Below, piece by piece: positions 1 through 9,133 of a stretch of DNA of 64,000 nucleotides. Every line of letters starts with the position of its first letter. The stretch's first letter is position 1. The DNA is taken from positions 1-64,000 of the forward strand of contig JAEIOD010000012.1 in NCBI GenBank assembly GCA_016342415.1, read 5' to 3'. Position numbers and translations under genes: made by a program. The DNA comes from Clostridiales bacterium. Its GTDB lineage: Bacteria > Bacillota > Clostridia > Peptostreptococcales > Acidaminobacteraceae. The notes beneath the pieces were generated by a model. The model was not told the origin of the DNA. It made no database searches and worked only from the letters and a program-made list of their open reading frames with translations.

Positions 1-54
1 ACTCTTAAAGTCATAATATTAAGTACTACATTTATTGATTTATGTCAACATCTC

Positions 55-1533
55 TTAAGTTGGTGACATTGCTTTCAAGATAGCGTTTTTTCCGTACCTT
101 TTCTTAAGGTCTAACATAGTCAATTGAAGGTTCTTTTCTTTTTCAAGGTTTATAGCTTCTTCTTCTTCACTTATTTTTTTTGCCTCATAATCGGTAAATA
201 AATCTAACTGTTCAAATGTAACCTGATTCTCGACTGCTTTTTCATCCATAATATGACTGGCAACGATGTTGACCCTTCGAACCAAAAGATTCGGATTCAC
301 AATCTTATCAAACAAATCCAAAACCGCTTCCATAATAAGTTTGGTAGATGAAGTCATTCTCTTAAGGTTTACAGTGCCATGAGCATGTTTAGGGACTTTT
401 CTACCATAATAATCTGTTTTTACTTCTCCTTCAAAATTCTTAGAAATCTCAGGGTCTGTCAGATTTGAAATGTCATATCCTACAGTAAGGACCATCTGGT
501 CTGTCACAAAGCCTTTGTCAACCAAATCAAGGATCAATAAATCTGTCATCTCCTGGACAATAATCCTTGCTTTGTCATTAGGATAAGGAACATGCAACAC
601 TTGACCTGCGCCCGTACTTTTGCTAACTGGCTTATAGGCTTTGACATCTGCCAAGGTACATGGTTCCCACCCCCAAGCATGGTCAATTAAAAGTTCGGCA
701 TTTATCCCAAACAGTTCATACAATAAATCCTCGTTATGATAGGCCTGTTGTTCTCCAATAGAACATCTTGCAATGTCTCCCATTGTATAAAGTCCATGTT
801 TCTCCAGCTTCTTGGCATAACCTTTTCCAACACGCCAAAAATCAGTAATCGGTTGATGGTTCCACAAGAGTTCTCTATAACTCATCTCATCAATTTCAGC
901 AATCCTAACACCATCATCATCTGCAGGGATATGTTTAGCAACTATGTCCATGGCAATTTTGCATAAATAGAGATTGGATCCTATCCCTGCCGTTGCTGTA
1001 ACACCCACAGTATCAAGAACATCCTTCACTATCATCTTCGCAAATTCTCGTACATTCATCTTGCTTGATTTTAAGTAGTTCGTCACATCCATGAAGACCT
1101 CATCAATGGAATAGACATGTATATCCTCTGGTGCAACATACTTCAGATAAACATTATATATACGAGTACTATAGTCCATATAAAGAGCCATTCTCGGTGG
1201 GGCAGCAATATAATCAATGGACAACTCTGGTGATTTTACAAGTTCCTCAGCAAAAATTGAACTCCCGGTAAATTTCTTGTTTGGCGCATACCATTGCCTT
1301 TTCGAATTCTCTTCTTTGACCTTTTGAACCACTTCAAATAACCTGGCTCGACCAGGTATTTTAAAAACCTTTAATGACGGGGATACAGCAAGGCATATTG
1401 TTTTTTCCGTCCGGCTTGCATCTGCTACCACCAGATTCGTCGTCAAGGGATCCAATCCTCTTTCTAAACATTCAACCGAAGCATAGAAAGACTTAAGATC
1501 GATTGCCATATATATACGATTATTTTCTGCCAT
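55..1533 (-). CDS. Y-family DNA polymerase, UmuC/UvrX type
   Basis: Translesion DNA polymerase that copies across damaged template. The N-terminus carries the metal-binding strand with IDLKSFYASVE (residues 11-21) and the catalytic SIDE motif lies at about 142-145; thumb, little-finger domain and a basic/acidic tail follow. At 492 residues it is longer than DinB (about 350-400) and nearer the UmuC/UvrX/YqjW class. The ATG at 1533 is preferred over an upstream GTG because GAGGTG sits 6 bases before it; the GTG overlaps that site. No YolD-like partner and no clear LexA/DinR box are visible upstream. Family assignment is firm; subfamily is inferred. Confidence 0.93.
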   Translation of the reverse strand: MAENNRIYMAIDLKSFYASVECLERGLDPLTTNLVVADASRTEKTICLAVSPSLKVFKIPGRARLFEVVQKVKEENSKRQWYAPNKKFTGSSIFAEELVKSPELSIDYIAAPPRMALYMDYSTRIYNVYLKYVAPEDIHVYSIDEVFMDVTNYLKSSKMNVREFAKMIVKDVLDTVGVTATAGIGSNLYLCKIAMDIVAKHIPADDDGVRIAEIDEMSYRELLWNHQPITDFWRVGKGYAKKLEKHGLYTMGDIARCSIGEQQAYHNEDLLYELFGINAELLIDHAWGWEPCTLADVKAYKPVSKSTGAGQVLHVPYPNDKARIIVQEMTDLLILDLVDKGFVTDQMVLTVGYDISNLTDPEISKNFEGEVKTDYYGRKVPKHAHGTVNLKRMTSSTKLIMEAVLDLFDKIVNPNLLVRRVNIVASHIMDEKAVENQVTFEQLDLFTDYEAKKISEEEEAINLEKEKNLQLTMLDLKKRYGKNAILKAMSPT

Positions 1534-1713
1534 CCGTCTCACCTCTTGGTTTAATTTCTATTAAAAATATAGTATTATCTTCTATTTTGAATTATGTTTT
1601 TATCATACGATATTTCCAAGGTTCATACAATAGTTCAGGCTCATGCGACTACTGTTTTTACATACTTAAAAGTATTCCTGAGCACCCAAAACTCTCTTGT
1701 TCACACTAAAACA

Positions 1714-1738
1714 AAAGACATCCTACTCAGATGTCTTT
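1714..1738 (-). terminator. rho-independent terminator
   Basis: Stem AAAGACATC / GATGTCTTT with a 7-base loop. On the minus strand it is followed by a T-rich run, placing it downstream of the gene at 1821-2360. Confidence 0.75.
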
Positions 1739-1820
1739 AAAATTATCTTTATTTTTTAAGTTGTGAGCATACTCATATTTAGGACACTCGCCTAACTGCA
1801 CAACTTCAAATCAAGACCTC

Positions 1821-2360
1821 TCAATGTACTATTGTATGAAACTTTAGAAACAAATCAAGTTCAATAAAAAAGTTGCTCCAATAATTTGCTAGGATGGCAT
1901 TAAAATTGAGACTTTCAAATTCACCTTTTATGATTGGTGGTTCAGTCGCACTGGTTGTAGCTTTATAATGCAGCAGCTGTTGTACTTTTGAGTAATAACT
2001 TGCTATTTCCTGATTGCTCCATTTCGAATTGATTTCTTTGACTAGGTTGAAAGAATATTCAGCTTTTTTGTAGACACTTTCTCTATGAATCGACTCAATA
2101 TGCTCCTCTATAATATTGTTAATTGAATCATATAAGGCATCCATTACCTCTGCATCCCAAGCAACTTTATACTGTTCATCGAGATACTGTTCCACATAAC
2201 TTATTCCTAAGGCAACACACCATACTCGTATGTATAGCGAACGCTCATGATCATTATATTTGTCTATGAGATTACAGATATCCGATTCAAGTTTATTGCT
2301 CTGTTTAACACAGAAATTGAGGTAATCTCCTGCTAGATTATGGATGAATATTTTACTCAT
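1821..2360 (-). CDS. hypothetical protein, helical, cytosolic
   Basis: A 179-residue protein that I do not recognise. It has no signal peptide or membrane segment, and its composition (many E, K, N, Y and regular hydrophobics) suggests an all-helical soluble protein. GAGGTG lies 5-6 bases upstream of the ATG, supporting this start. It is followed by a terminator at 1714-1738, so it is a single-gene unit. Nothing in its neighbours (a translesion polymerase downstream, an HD-GYP protein upstream) indicates a role. Confidence 0.72.
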   Translation of the reverse strand: MSKIFIHNLAGDYLNFCVKQSNKLESDICNLIDKYNDHERSLYIRVWCVALGISYVEQYLDEQYKVAWDAEVMDALYDSINNIIEEHIESIHRESVYKKAEYSFNLVKEINSKWSNQEIASYYSKVQQLLHYKATTSATEPPIIKGEFESLNFNAILANYWSNFFIELDLFLKFHTIVH

Positions 2361-2674
2361 AGTACACCTCTATATTCTTATCGTTTTTCATCATTTTTTT
2401 AGTATACATTCCTGAAACAAATCTACTGTTTGAATGGAAATTGTATTTGTTTTATTGATACCTCGTATTAGACGATATTAAACAAAATACAAGAACCGAT
2501 ACTATAATTTAATTGTCTATTGAAGTTTATTGCTAAATTCTAAGAGGTTGAATATACCATATGATAATTCTCTCATGATATATGGCCCTGAATTCTTATA
2601 GGTTTTTTGACACATTTTGGTATGCCGCTCTCTTCAAATCCATATTTTTAACACTTAAATTTTAACTATTTAAT
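2361..2674. other. intergenic, no gene seen
   Basis: AT-rich spacer of 314 bases between two minus-strand genes. It must hold the promoter of the 1821-2360 gene, but I could not pick out a convincing -35/-10 pair, repeat or small ORF. Confidence 0.5.
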
Positions 2675-3805
2675 TTAGTTCAAGTACTCCTCTGGTATCT
2701 CATATTCAACTTTATTGATTAAGAGATGATGTTCTTCCATAAGATCTCGTGTATAAAGCTCTACTCTACCCACAACTTGTTTAACTACTTTTACTTTTGG
2801 TCTCAAAGGGTAATCAAGATTCACATCTTCAACTACTCCGAGTTCACCATTAGTCAGACTAACAACCGTGCCAACAGGATAAGGAATCGTAATCTTAATG
2901 AATTGCTTTACTAAATCGGCATCCAACCTTTTAACACTCTCAACCATCATATGTTCTTGGGCTTCTTGTGGCTCATAGGCTGCTCTATACAGATGGTCTG
3001 ATGTTAAGTTATCATAGACATCACAAATTGCAACAATTTTTGATAGTTCTGCTATTTCGTTAGATTTGAGCCCATATGGATACCCTTCTCCATTACACCA
3101 TTCATGATGTTGTAATACAATTTGCTTTACGTGAGCACTTATATCAACATTATCTTTTAGATACTCATACCCCTTTTCTGGATGATCCTTAACTAAATCA
3201 AATATTTCAATGTCATCCTCTGCATGACCTTTTATTTGATCATAATCTATAAAGTTAAAACCTATATCATGAAGTAAACTTCCGACCGCCAAAGCTTGCA
3301 ACTTCTTTTGTGTTAATCCCAACTTCATACCAAATACTATGCTTAATACAGCTACATTAACAGAATGCTGATAAAGGTAACCTTTAGAGTTTTTTATATC
3401 TACCATATTAATCTCATTATGTTTTTTGTTCATCAAATCAGATACTATATCAGTTGCCAGTTTTGACATCTTGCCAGATGCCTCGTAAGCAATTTTTTTA
3501 TTAACATTTAGATTTGTACTGCTTATACTATTAATTCTCCTTTGATATGTATCAAAACTCTGAAAAACATTTTTTACCTCTTTGACTGACATTACCCTTA
3601 ATTTACTTGATATCATGTCATCAAAGCTCTCACTACTTAACGCATCAGTGACATAAATTGATTCGTAACCATATTTTCTCAATTTCTTGCCTACATCTTT
3701 ATTAAGTTCTGTTCCTTCACGCATTAAAATACTGCCATCTTCAGTGTAGATGGTTCTACCTAGTTTCATGCCTTCTTGTAAATGATCCAAAGGAATTCTT
3801 CTCAT
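2675..3805 (-). CDS. HD-GYP domain protein (c-di-GMP phosphodiesterase)
   Basis: Likely hydrolyses cyclic di-GMP. The first ~130 residues form a variable N-terminal region; the HD-GYP domain follows, with the HD pair at about 179-180 (LLHDIG), the DHPEKGYE motif near 207 and HHEWCNGEGYP at 233-243, which is the signature of active HD-GYP enzymes. A short beta-rich C-terminal domain follows. No receiver or membrane segment is present, so the protein is cytosolic. GGAGT lies 4 bases before the ATG. It stands alone between intergenic gaps. Family is clear; the signal sensed is unknown. Confidence 0.92.
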   Translation of the reverse strand: MRRIPLDHLQEGMKLGRTIYTEDGSILMREGTELNKDVGKKLRKYGYESIYVTDALSSESFDDMISSKLRVMSVKEVKNVFQSFDTYQRRINSISSTNLNVNKKIAYEASGKMSKLATDIVSDLMNKKHNEINMVDIKNSKGYLYQHSVNVAVLSIVFGMKLGLTQKKLQALAVGSLLHDIGFNFIDYDQIKGHAEDDIEIFDLVKDHPEKGYEYLKDNVDISAHVKQIVLQHHEWCNGEGYPYGLKSNEIAELSKIVAICDVYDNLTSDHLYRAAYEPQEAQEHMMVESVKRLDADLVKQFIKITIPYPVGTVVSLTNGELGVVEDVNLDYPLRPKVKVVKQVVGRVELYTRDLMEEHHLLINKVEYEIPEEYLN

Positions 3806-4176
3806 ATTTTACTCCTTATGTTCAGATATTGTACTTATATACTTTCATTAATAAACATTAATGAACCAATATTAAACTTATAATTTTATATTACACATAC
3901 AATTATACGTATGATGTCCTTACATTTCAAATTTAAAATAAATCATTTTCTTTTCTATCGAAAATTGATGAAGAAGTATTCTTTTTGTCTCACTTTTATT
4001 ACATTCTAATACAAATAAAAGAATACTGAACATGATCACTATTTAATTAAAAAATCAATGTCACCTTTAAATAATATCGACATAAACCGTAATAGATTTA
4101 ATTAATTTTATAAGTACCTACAACATTGCTACTGGCATCACCTTTATTGTTACTTCTAAATGAATAAAATACTTGA
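3806..4176. other. intergenic, nothing recognised
   Basis: About 370 bases of AT-rich sequence upstream of the HD-GYP gene and downstream of the broken small gene at 4177-4368. I see no ORF with a ribosome-binding site, repeat or clear terminator. Confidence 0.45.
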
Positions 4177-4368
4177 CTATATAAGTGGATTTCTTGAATT
4201 CATCATTAAGAATATGACAATTGTCAAAGCCAATAAAACTAAAGGTAGTCGTTTGAGTACATATTTCTCAACACTAAATTCATTCAATTGTCTAACAACT
4301 CTCTGCTGAGCAGTTTCTTCATCCAATTCTTTCTCTAATTCAGTTAATTTATTTTTACCTCAGTTCAT
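4177..4368 (-). pseudogene. small membrane protein gene with in-frame TGA at codon 3
   Basis: Reading minus from the ATG at 4368 (AGAGG about 8 bases upstream) gives Met-Asn, then TGA, then 60 in-frame codons to a TAG at 4177. The part after the TGA looks coding: a charged helix (KLTELEKELDEETAQQRVV) followed by one hydrophobic segment (PLVLLALTIVIFLM) and a short polar tail, i.e. a single-pass membrane protein with a cytoplasmic coiled region. TGA would be one base from TGG. Other genes here use TGA as a normal stop, so this is best read as a nonsense mutation, unless translation starts at a weak codon after it. Function unknown. Confidence 0.5.
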
Positions 4369-4605
4369 TTTTTTTCCTCTTTAAGAAATTTGTTCACACT
4401 GTAAATATCTACTAACCATCCAACATTCTGAAGCTAATCAATGTCTTTTATTCATTTTTATAGATTGCAAAATCCGTCATGTATTCTGATCTGGCAAAAC
4501 TTAAACATCATTCAATAGTTTGAATGCCAAATCATATTTGGGGTTAATCCTTTGTTATAAGAATGTCAACTAAATAAAACATCATATCAGAACTCATCAC
4601 AATCA

Positions 4606-5862
4606 TTAATATCCATCCAACAACTCTGTTACAGGTCTAATGAAGTTCAACAATCCAAATAATACAAGAATGATAACAAAATCTGCAGAAATGATATATT
4701 CGATTGGTGTAAACTCAGCCATTATACCACCAACAATCATTCCTAATGGCATTAAAGAAGATGATATTGCCCTTTCAAACCCACTTGTCTTACCAAGCAT
4801 ATCTTTTGAAACAGTCGCTTGCATAGTTGACTGTAACAGCATACTGACAACTGCAAATGTGAGACCATTAGCAAATATCAAACTCGTTATTACATAATAA
4901 TTTGAAGTTAATGGTAATACCGCTATAGACAAACCAGAAATCATACCACACATTGTAAATAGTTTAGACTTTTTAAAACTCTGAATGTCAATTGTTGAAA
5001 GCAAGAAAAATGACAGAAACATGCCGCCAGATAAAAAGGCCATTGTAATACCATACCTACCAGATCCCAAATATGCTCTTGAATTAAACAATGGTAAAAT
5101 AAGCGTTAATCCCATTACTGCAAAAAAATTCAGAAATGCAAATATTATATACAGGTATTTTAATCCTCTATGATTTTTCACATAGTTGAACCCCACTTTT
5201 AAATCTGTCAATATGTGCGTTTCTTTGATTTCCTTATGAATTACTGGAATCTTTATATAGCATTCACTGATAGCTGACATAATAAAACTCAAACCATTTA
5301 TTAAGAATAGAAACGGAGCTCCAATAATTTGTAGTAAAATTCCTCCTGTGCTCTTTCCTAAGATATCCATACCCTTACTAGCAAGCGATATAGCAGAATT
5401 ACCTTTCACTAAATTACCAATTGACAATATATCAGGTAAAACTGAATGAACAGCTGGTTTAAATAGTGAGTCACATACACCAAGTACAATACCACCTACA
5501 AGAACCATCCAGACCTCTAGTAAACCCAAAAGAGCAGTTACCCCAATAAACAGTGTCACTATCCCTCTTATAGTATCTGTAAGAACAATAACCCATTTTC
5601 GGTTGTGTCTATCAACAAAAGTGCCTGCTAGAGGTGACACAAATATACTAGGTAAAACCATCGTTGCCATTAGTAATCCCATGATTGCAGTTGAACCTGT
5701 TTCTGCTAAGATCCAGAAGCCAAGTGCAATTTTGTATACCGAATTACCATAACTTGAGACCAATTGCCCCTGCCATAGTAATATAAAACTCAAGTTCCAG
5801 AGCTTTTCATCTTTAGTCTCTTCTCCTTCTTCATAAACTATCTTCTGTTGTGAAATTGTCAT
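4606..5862 (-). CDS. MFS transporter, macrolide-efflux (Mef)-like
   Basis: A 418-residue major facilitator with about 12 hydrophobic segments, a soluble ~25-residue N-terminal extension and the loop 2-3 motif GTFVDRHNRKWV, typical of the MFS_3 group that holds Mef macrolide exporters and enterobactin-exporter-like proteins. Probably a proton-driven drug or metabolite exporter. AGGAGT precedes the ATG. No regulator is adjacent; the nearest neighbours are the broken membrane gene and the first GNAT gene of the array. A paralogue-like MFS gene lies at 23642-24970. The substrate cannot be read from sequence. Confidence 0.85.
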   Translation of the reverse strand: MTISQQKIVYEEGEETKDEKLWNLSFILLWQGQLVSSYGNSVYKIALGFWILAETGSTAIMGLLMATMVLPSIFVSPLAGTFVDRHNRKWVIVLTDTIRGIVTLFIGVTALLGLLEVWMVLVGGIVLGVCDSLFKPAVHSVLPDILSIGNLVKGNSAISLASKGMDILGKSTGGILLQIIGAPFLFLINGLSFIMSAISECYIKIPVIHKEIKETHILTDLKVGFNYVKNHRGLKYLYIIFAFLNFFAVMGLTLILPLFNSRAYLGSGRYGITMAFLSGGMFLSFFLLSTIDIQSFKKSKLFTMCGMISGLSIAVLPLTSNYYVITSLIFANGLTFAVVSMLLQSTMQATVSKDMLGKTSGFERAISSSLMPLGMIVGGIMAEFTPIEYIISADFVIILVLFGLLNFIRPVTELLDGY

Positions 5863-5986
5863 TGTTACTCCTTTAGAAAAATGATGTTCTTTATCTTCGA
5901 TTTTTCAATATTCTACTGTTAAGGTTATTTGATTTAAATAAAATGACGCAAGTCACTATAAAATAATAATTAAAACACATCACTTC

Positions 5987-6004
5987 TTTCAATTTGAAGG
6001 GAGG
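5987..6004 (-). repeat. array element, TTTCAATTTG half only
   Basis: TTTCAATTTG followed by AAGGGAGG: the gene-proximal half of the array element, just past the stop of the GNAT gene at 6017. No ACAAATCAGAA half is found to its left, so this is the outermost, partial copy and marks the left edge of the array. Confidence 0.6.
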
Positions 6005-6016
6005 CTCAAATTTTCC

Positions 6017-6541
6017 TTATCGATTCAAATAATCCAATTTGGTCAACTTATAAATAAAAATCTTCTTTTCCTCATCTGCCTTCTTAAATATACCCTTTTG
6101 TACTTCTATCAGTTTATAGCCATATGACTCTAATGATCTGATGGAATTGACATTACCTTCGTAAACATCAGCATATAAAACATCAACACCAAGTTCATTG
6201 AAAACATGATTATAGAACAAAGCTTTTGCTTCTTTCATGTGTCCTTTGCGCCAATAATTGGAATGTAGTCTTTGTGATTCTCCAGCTTCTAACCTATTAT
6301 TTTCCATGACCGGTTTCGAAAGTCGCATGATACCAATAATCCGATTTGTTTGTCGATCAATAATCATCCAATTAATCAATAATTCATCATAAATTCCTAA
6401 TAAATCTTTAATCTCCTCAATATTTTTAGGAATAGTATTACCCACATACTCATGTAGTTTAGGATCTTGAGAAATTTCAAAATAACCTTTTGCATGTTTC
6501 TCAATGTCCATTAGTTCTAAAGTAATCAAACATCCTTTCAT
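6017..6541 (-). CDS. GNAT family N-acetyltransferase (RimJ/RimL-like)
   Basis: A 174-residue acetyltransferase that should move the acetyl group of acetyl-CoA to an amine. The central beta strand with IIGIMRL, the RKGHMKEAKALFYNHVF helix at the pyrophosphate-binding position and the late NVNSIRSLESYGYKLIE motif are the usual GNAT_3 signposts. The start is supported by GGGGGT close to the ATG. It is the first gene of the element-bounded array: a half element lies just past its stop and another half element lies upstream at 6576. Substrate unknown (protein N-terminus, antibiotic or small amine are all possible). Confidence 0.85.
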   Translation of the reverse strand: MKGCLITLELMDIEKHAKGYFEISQDPKLHEYVGNTIPKNIEEIKDLLGIYDELLINWMIIDRQTNRIIGIMRLSKPVMENNRLEAGESQRLHSNYWRKGHMKEAKALFYNHVFNELGVDVLYADVYEGNVNSIRSLESYGYKLIEVQKGIFKKADEEKKIFIYKLTKLDYLNR

Positions 6542-6575
6542 TTTACCCCCTCATGTAAAATATAAAATATCTCTA

Positions 6576-6586
6576 ACAAATCAGAA
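6576..6586 (-). repeat. array element, ACAAATCAGAA half
   Basis: Exact ACAAATCAGAA preceded by CTCTA. The expected TTTCAATTTG half about 75-85 bases to the right is not recognisable (a weak TTTAAAATGAATTTC lies near 6670), so this copy is decayed or recombined. Confidence 0.65.
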
Positions 6587-6691
6587 TGTACAGTGTTCTA
6601 AGTAACTGGTGGAATATTTAGTCTGCATTCCATTAGCTCTTATAGCGACGACTTATACTGACGAAGCATTTAAAATGAATTTCTGAGAAGC

Positions 6692-7321
6692 TTATAATAT
6701 GTATGATAAATCATTTAATCGATCTATTATGCGGTTTCCCTTTTCATCTTCTCTTAAGAATGATACTCCAGCTTTTTTTCCAGATAAATTACTTCCGTTC
6801 AAAGTTTCCACATTTAGTCCTAACCACATAGTAAATAATATACTTAGTGTACCATCATGAGAAACAATAATAATGTTTTCATCGTCACTAGACATAATCA
6901 ACTTTAAGAACTGAGTGAGACGCCCCCACACTTCACGCTTTGATTCACATCCTTTAAAAGGTTTATCATCTATATTTTCTCCCCAATCAATAGTACCAGG
7001 CCACACATTGCTTTTGTTATTATTAGCAGCCCATTCTTTTGAGTTTCCTACAGCCTCACCAAGATTAAACTCTCTTAATGATTCTGTATAAGTAGGTTTA
7101 ATCCCAAAATAACTCGAAACAATCTCAGCAGTTTGTTTTGTTCTCAATAAATCGGAAGTATACAAAACATACTCCTTCTTTAATTCTTCTGAAAGTTTTT
7201 TTCCGATTTTACTTGCTTGTTCTAAACCAAGATCGGTCAACTCCCAGTTGCACCAAGAACCTATCATGCCGTTTTTGTGTTGTACAGATTCGGGATGCTG
7301 TATCGTAATAATATTCTTCAT
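6692..7321 (-). CDS. histidine phosphatase family protein with altered RHG motif
   Basis: A phosphoglycerate-mutase-fold protein of 209 residues. The N-terminal catalytic motif, normally RHG, reads QHPES: the nucleophilic histidine is kept but the preceding arginine is Gln and the glycine is Pro. The rest of the fold is recognisable: LTDLGLEQASKIG, YTSDLLRTKQTAEIV, the acidic LREFNLGE region and the second histidine in IIVSHDGTL. Start at 7321 rather than 7330 because AAAGGGTGG lies at the right distance for it. Activity as a phosphatase is therefore uncertain; variants of this motif do occur in the family. Element-bounded single gene. Confidence 0.82.
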   Translation of the reverse strand: MKNIITIQHPESVQHKNGMIGSWCNWELTDLGLEQASKIGKKLSEELKKEYVLYTSDLLRTKQTAEIVSSYFGIKPTYTESLREFNLGEAVGNSKEWAANNNKSNVWPGTIDWGENIDDKPFKGCESKREVWGRLTQFLKLIMSSDDENIIIVSHDGTLSILFTMWLGLNVETLNGSNLSGKKAGVSFLREDEKGNRIIDRLNDLSYIL

Positions 7322-7400
7322 AAAATCCACCCTTTAGTCATTCTCATAGTATATTATTATCTTAACAGATAACTTCAATTGATAATTTTATTATCTAAAC

Positions 7401-7458
7401 ATAAAATCATCCCTGTAAGTTACTGCTACAACTGACATTAATACCTGTTTCAATTTAT
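7401..7458 (-). repeat. array element, diverged copy
   Basis: TTTCAATTTAT at 7448-7458 preceded by CTG, with a weakly matching partner (ATAAAATCAT, 7401-7410) about 40 bases to its left. Lies between the stop of the 7475 gene and the histidine phosphatase gene. Confidence 0.5.
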
Positions 7459-7474
7459 CAATGAGGTTAAATTT

Positions 7475-7756
7475 CTATTCCAAATACATAACTTTTTTAC
7501 CTTTGTCTCTAGCGTATTTAATTTCATTAGAAGTACTTTCTCCAATATAACCATCTACATTAATCACATAAATAGCATCAGAAACATCGATTTTTTTTCG
7601 ATGTGACACATCAAGCATTGATTCTATTTCTTTAGTAATTTCAACACTATTAAGATTTTCAATCGTAAATATTTGATGTCCTTGAAGTGCTAAAGATTTT
7701 TGAGTTTCGTCAATTTCGTTTCTAAACCTAGCACTTCCACACAATGTTATAATCAT
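7475..7756 (-). CDS. nucleoside 2-deoxyribosyltransferase-like small protein
   Basis: A 93-residue protein with the small Rossmann-like fold of the nucleoside 2-deoxyribosyltransferase superfamily: N-terminal IITLCGSARF (phosphate-sugar loop), a central DVSDAIYVINVDGYIG strand-loop and STSNEIKYA, whose glutamate matches the catalytic position of the family. Full-length enzymes run about 140-160 residues, so this is a compact form, as often annotated among DUF4406-like proteins. AGGAGT lies upstream of the ATG. Role is inferred (nucleotide salvage or hydrolysis); it is one of the single-gene units of the array. Confidence 0.72.
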   Translation of the reverse strand: MIITLCGSARFRNEIDETQKSLALQGHQIFTIENLNSVEITKEIESMLDVSHRKKIDVSDAIYVINVDGYIGESTSNEIKYARDKGKKVMYLE

Positions 7757-7845
7757 AATTGATACTCCTTTTCTTAATATTACAATAGTTATTTCGTTAT
7801 GCTATTTTCATTATAATTCTTATGAAATAATCTCAAAGATTTTCT

Positions 7846-7880
7846 CACCAATCAGAAATTCACATTTCGATTTGTATGGG
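7846..7880 (-). repeat. array element, minimal hairpin version
   Basis: Both halves are present but almost adjacent: ACCAATCAGAA (7847-7857) and TTTCGATTTGTATGGG (7865-7880) are only 7 bases apart. The central hairpin of the other copies is missing. Confidence 0.65.
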
Positions 7881-8020
7881 TTGTTGAATTAATACTTGCA
7901 CCATAACTTATATGTTCAATAATTCAAAAACCTACTTAATCCAAGTAATTAACTTGTAATTACATGCCTGTATTTTACTATTGGACAATTATAATCTGAT
8001 TTACAATAAATCAAATAATA

Positions 8021-8656
8021 CTAGTCAACGACTTCATCATTCTCATCAAAAACTTTCATATTTAACTGATCTAATGTAGTTCTTGCAGCATCCATATTAT
8101 TACCAGATACTATTACTTCATATCCTACCTTGTTTGTCCAATAAGTTTTTTCATTCCCCTCATAATTATGGAGTCCAATGATGATGTCATTAAACGAGAA
8201 ATCCTCGAAAAAGAATATCCCCAAGTCTAAGTATCTCTGGTTTGAGATGTCCAAGTTATCTATCCAGTATTTATATTCTATGAAAAAACTTTTGTTTTGA
8301 GGGTATTGAACATAAGAAGTTTGAATTTCTTTTACCGGATTAAAGTTCGTGTCATATACTCTATTGGGACCAATCTGTCTCTTGTTATATGGCATTAATA
8401 AGTGATTTTTATCAGGGTGCCTGACTCCATCTATATACAAGGTATATGATATATAGTCTTTTAAGAGTAGACTTCTATTTATACTACCTTCTAAATGAAC
8501 GACAACATTTTCATAGTTGTTTTCTCCTAACCTATATCTGATACAATCTATTTTCTTATTATAATCAGCGGACCAGTGATTAAGACTTAGAAAACTGATA
8601 AGACCAACTAAAACTAACAGAAGTACAACTTTAAACTTACTCTTACTTGCTAACAT
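8021..8656 (-). CDS. hypothetical membrane-anchored protein
   Basis: A 211-residue protein not recognised. Residues 8-25 (FKVVLLLVLVGLISFLSL) form one hydrophobic segment after a basic N-terminus; the rest is polar, aromatic-rich and beta-like, so it is probably an extracytoplasmic domain held by an uncleaved anchor. GAGGTG precedes the ATG. It lies inside the element array and is divergent from the XRE-methyltransferase gene at 9134. No catalytic motif could be found. Confidence 0.68.
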   Translation of the reverse strand: MLASKSKFKVVLLLVLVGLISFLSLNHWSADYNKKIDCIRYRLGENNYENVVVHLEGSINRSLLLKDYISYTLYIDGVRHPDKNHLLMPYNKRQIGPNRVYDTNFNPVKEIQTSYVQYPQNKSFFIEYKYWIDNLDISNQRYLDLGIFFFEDFSFNDIIIGLHNYEGNEKTYWTNKVGYEVIVSGNNMDAARTTLDQLNMKVFDENDEVVD

Positions 8657-9133
8657 AATACACCTCAGCTCTGTGTTATTCTCATTGATTCAGCAATTTA
8701 ATTCCTACAATCATTATAACTTAAATAATATACGATTCCCATATAATAACAATTAATTGCTTTCATTAAAAATAATCCAGGTGCCTACTTTTATATTGAT
8801 TTCAATCCGTATGACAGTTCAATTATTGATTGAGTTTGTATCAATTTAAATCACACTAAATACATTTATCACTTTTTTATCACACTCCAAAATAACAAAT
8901 CCACTGAGTACTCAATCAACACCTAGAGGGACACTTACTTATACTCAATGTGCCTAGATTTGTCTGACCACACACAAAACTTCGCATCAAATGAGAATCT
9001 TCTAAAAAAAATAAGGTTGTTTTCATTTAAACAGTAGCATTTTCGCTTTAAATGCGAATATCATTCTCAGTTTCAGTTATTGATGACTACTAATATATCA
9101 TCTATACTTAACCATATACTCCGGAGGTTATAT
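8657..9133. other. divergent promoter region
   Basis: About 480 bases between the divergent genes at 8021-8656 and 9134-10276. It should hold both promoters. A nested dyad is visible: TTCGCAT then GAGAAT near 8983-8998 and ATGCGAA then ATTCTC near 9052-9067, which could be an operator or a hairpin in the leader of the XRE-methyltransferase gene. Nothing else recognised. Confidence 0.4.

Noticed and set aside
4177-4368. Alternative genetic code reading TGA as Trp
   Set aside because: TGA is used as the normal stop for other genes here, such as the TetR gene and the RlmD fragment.
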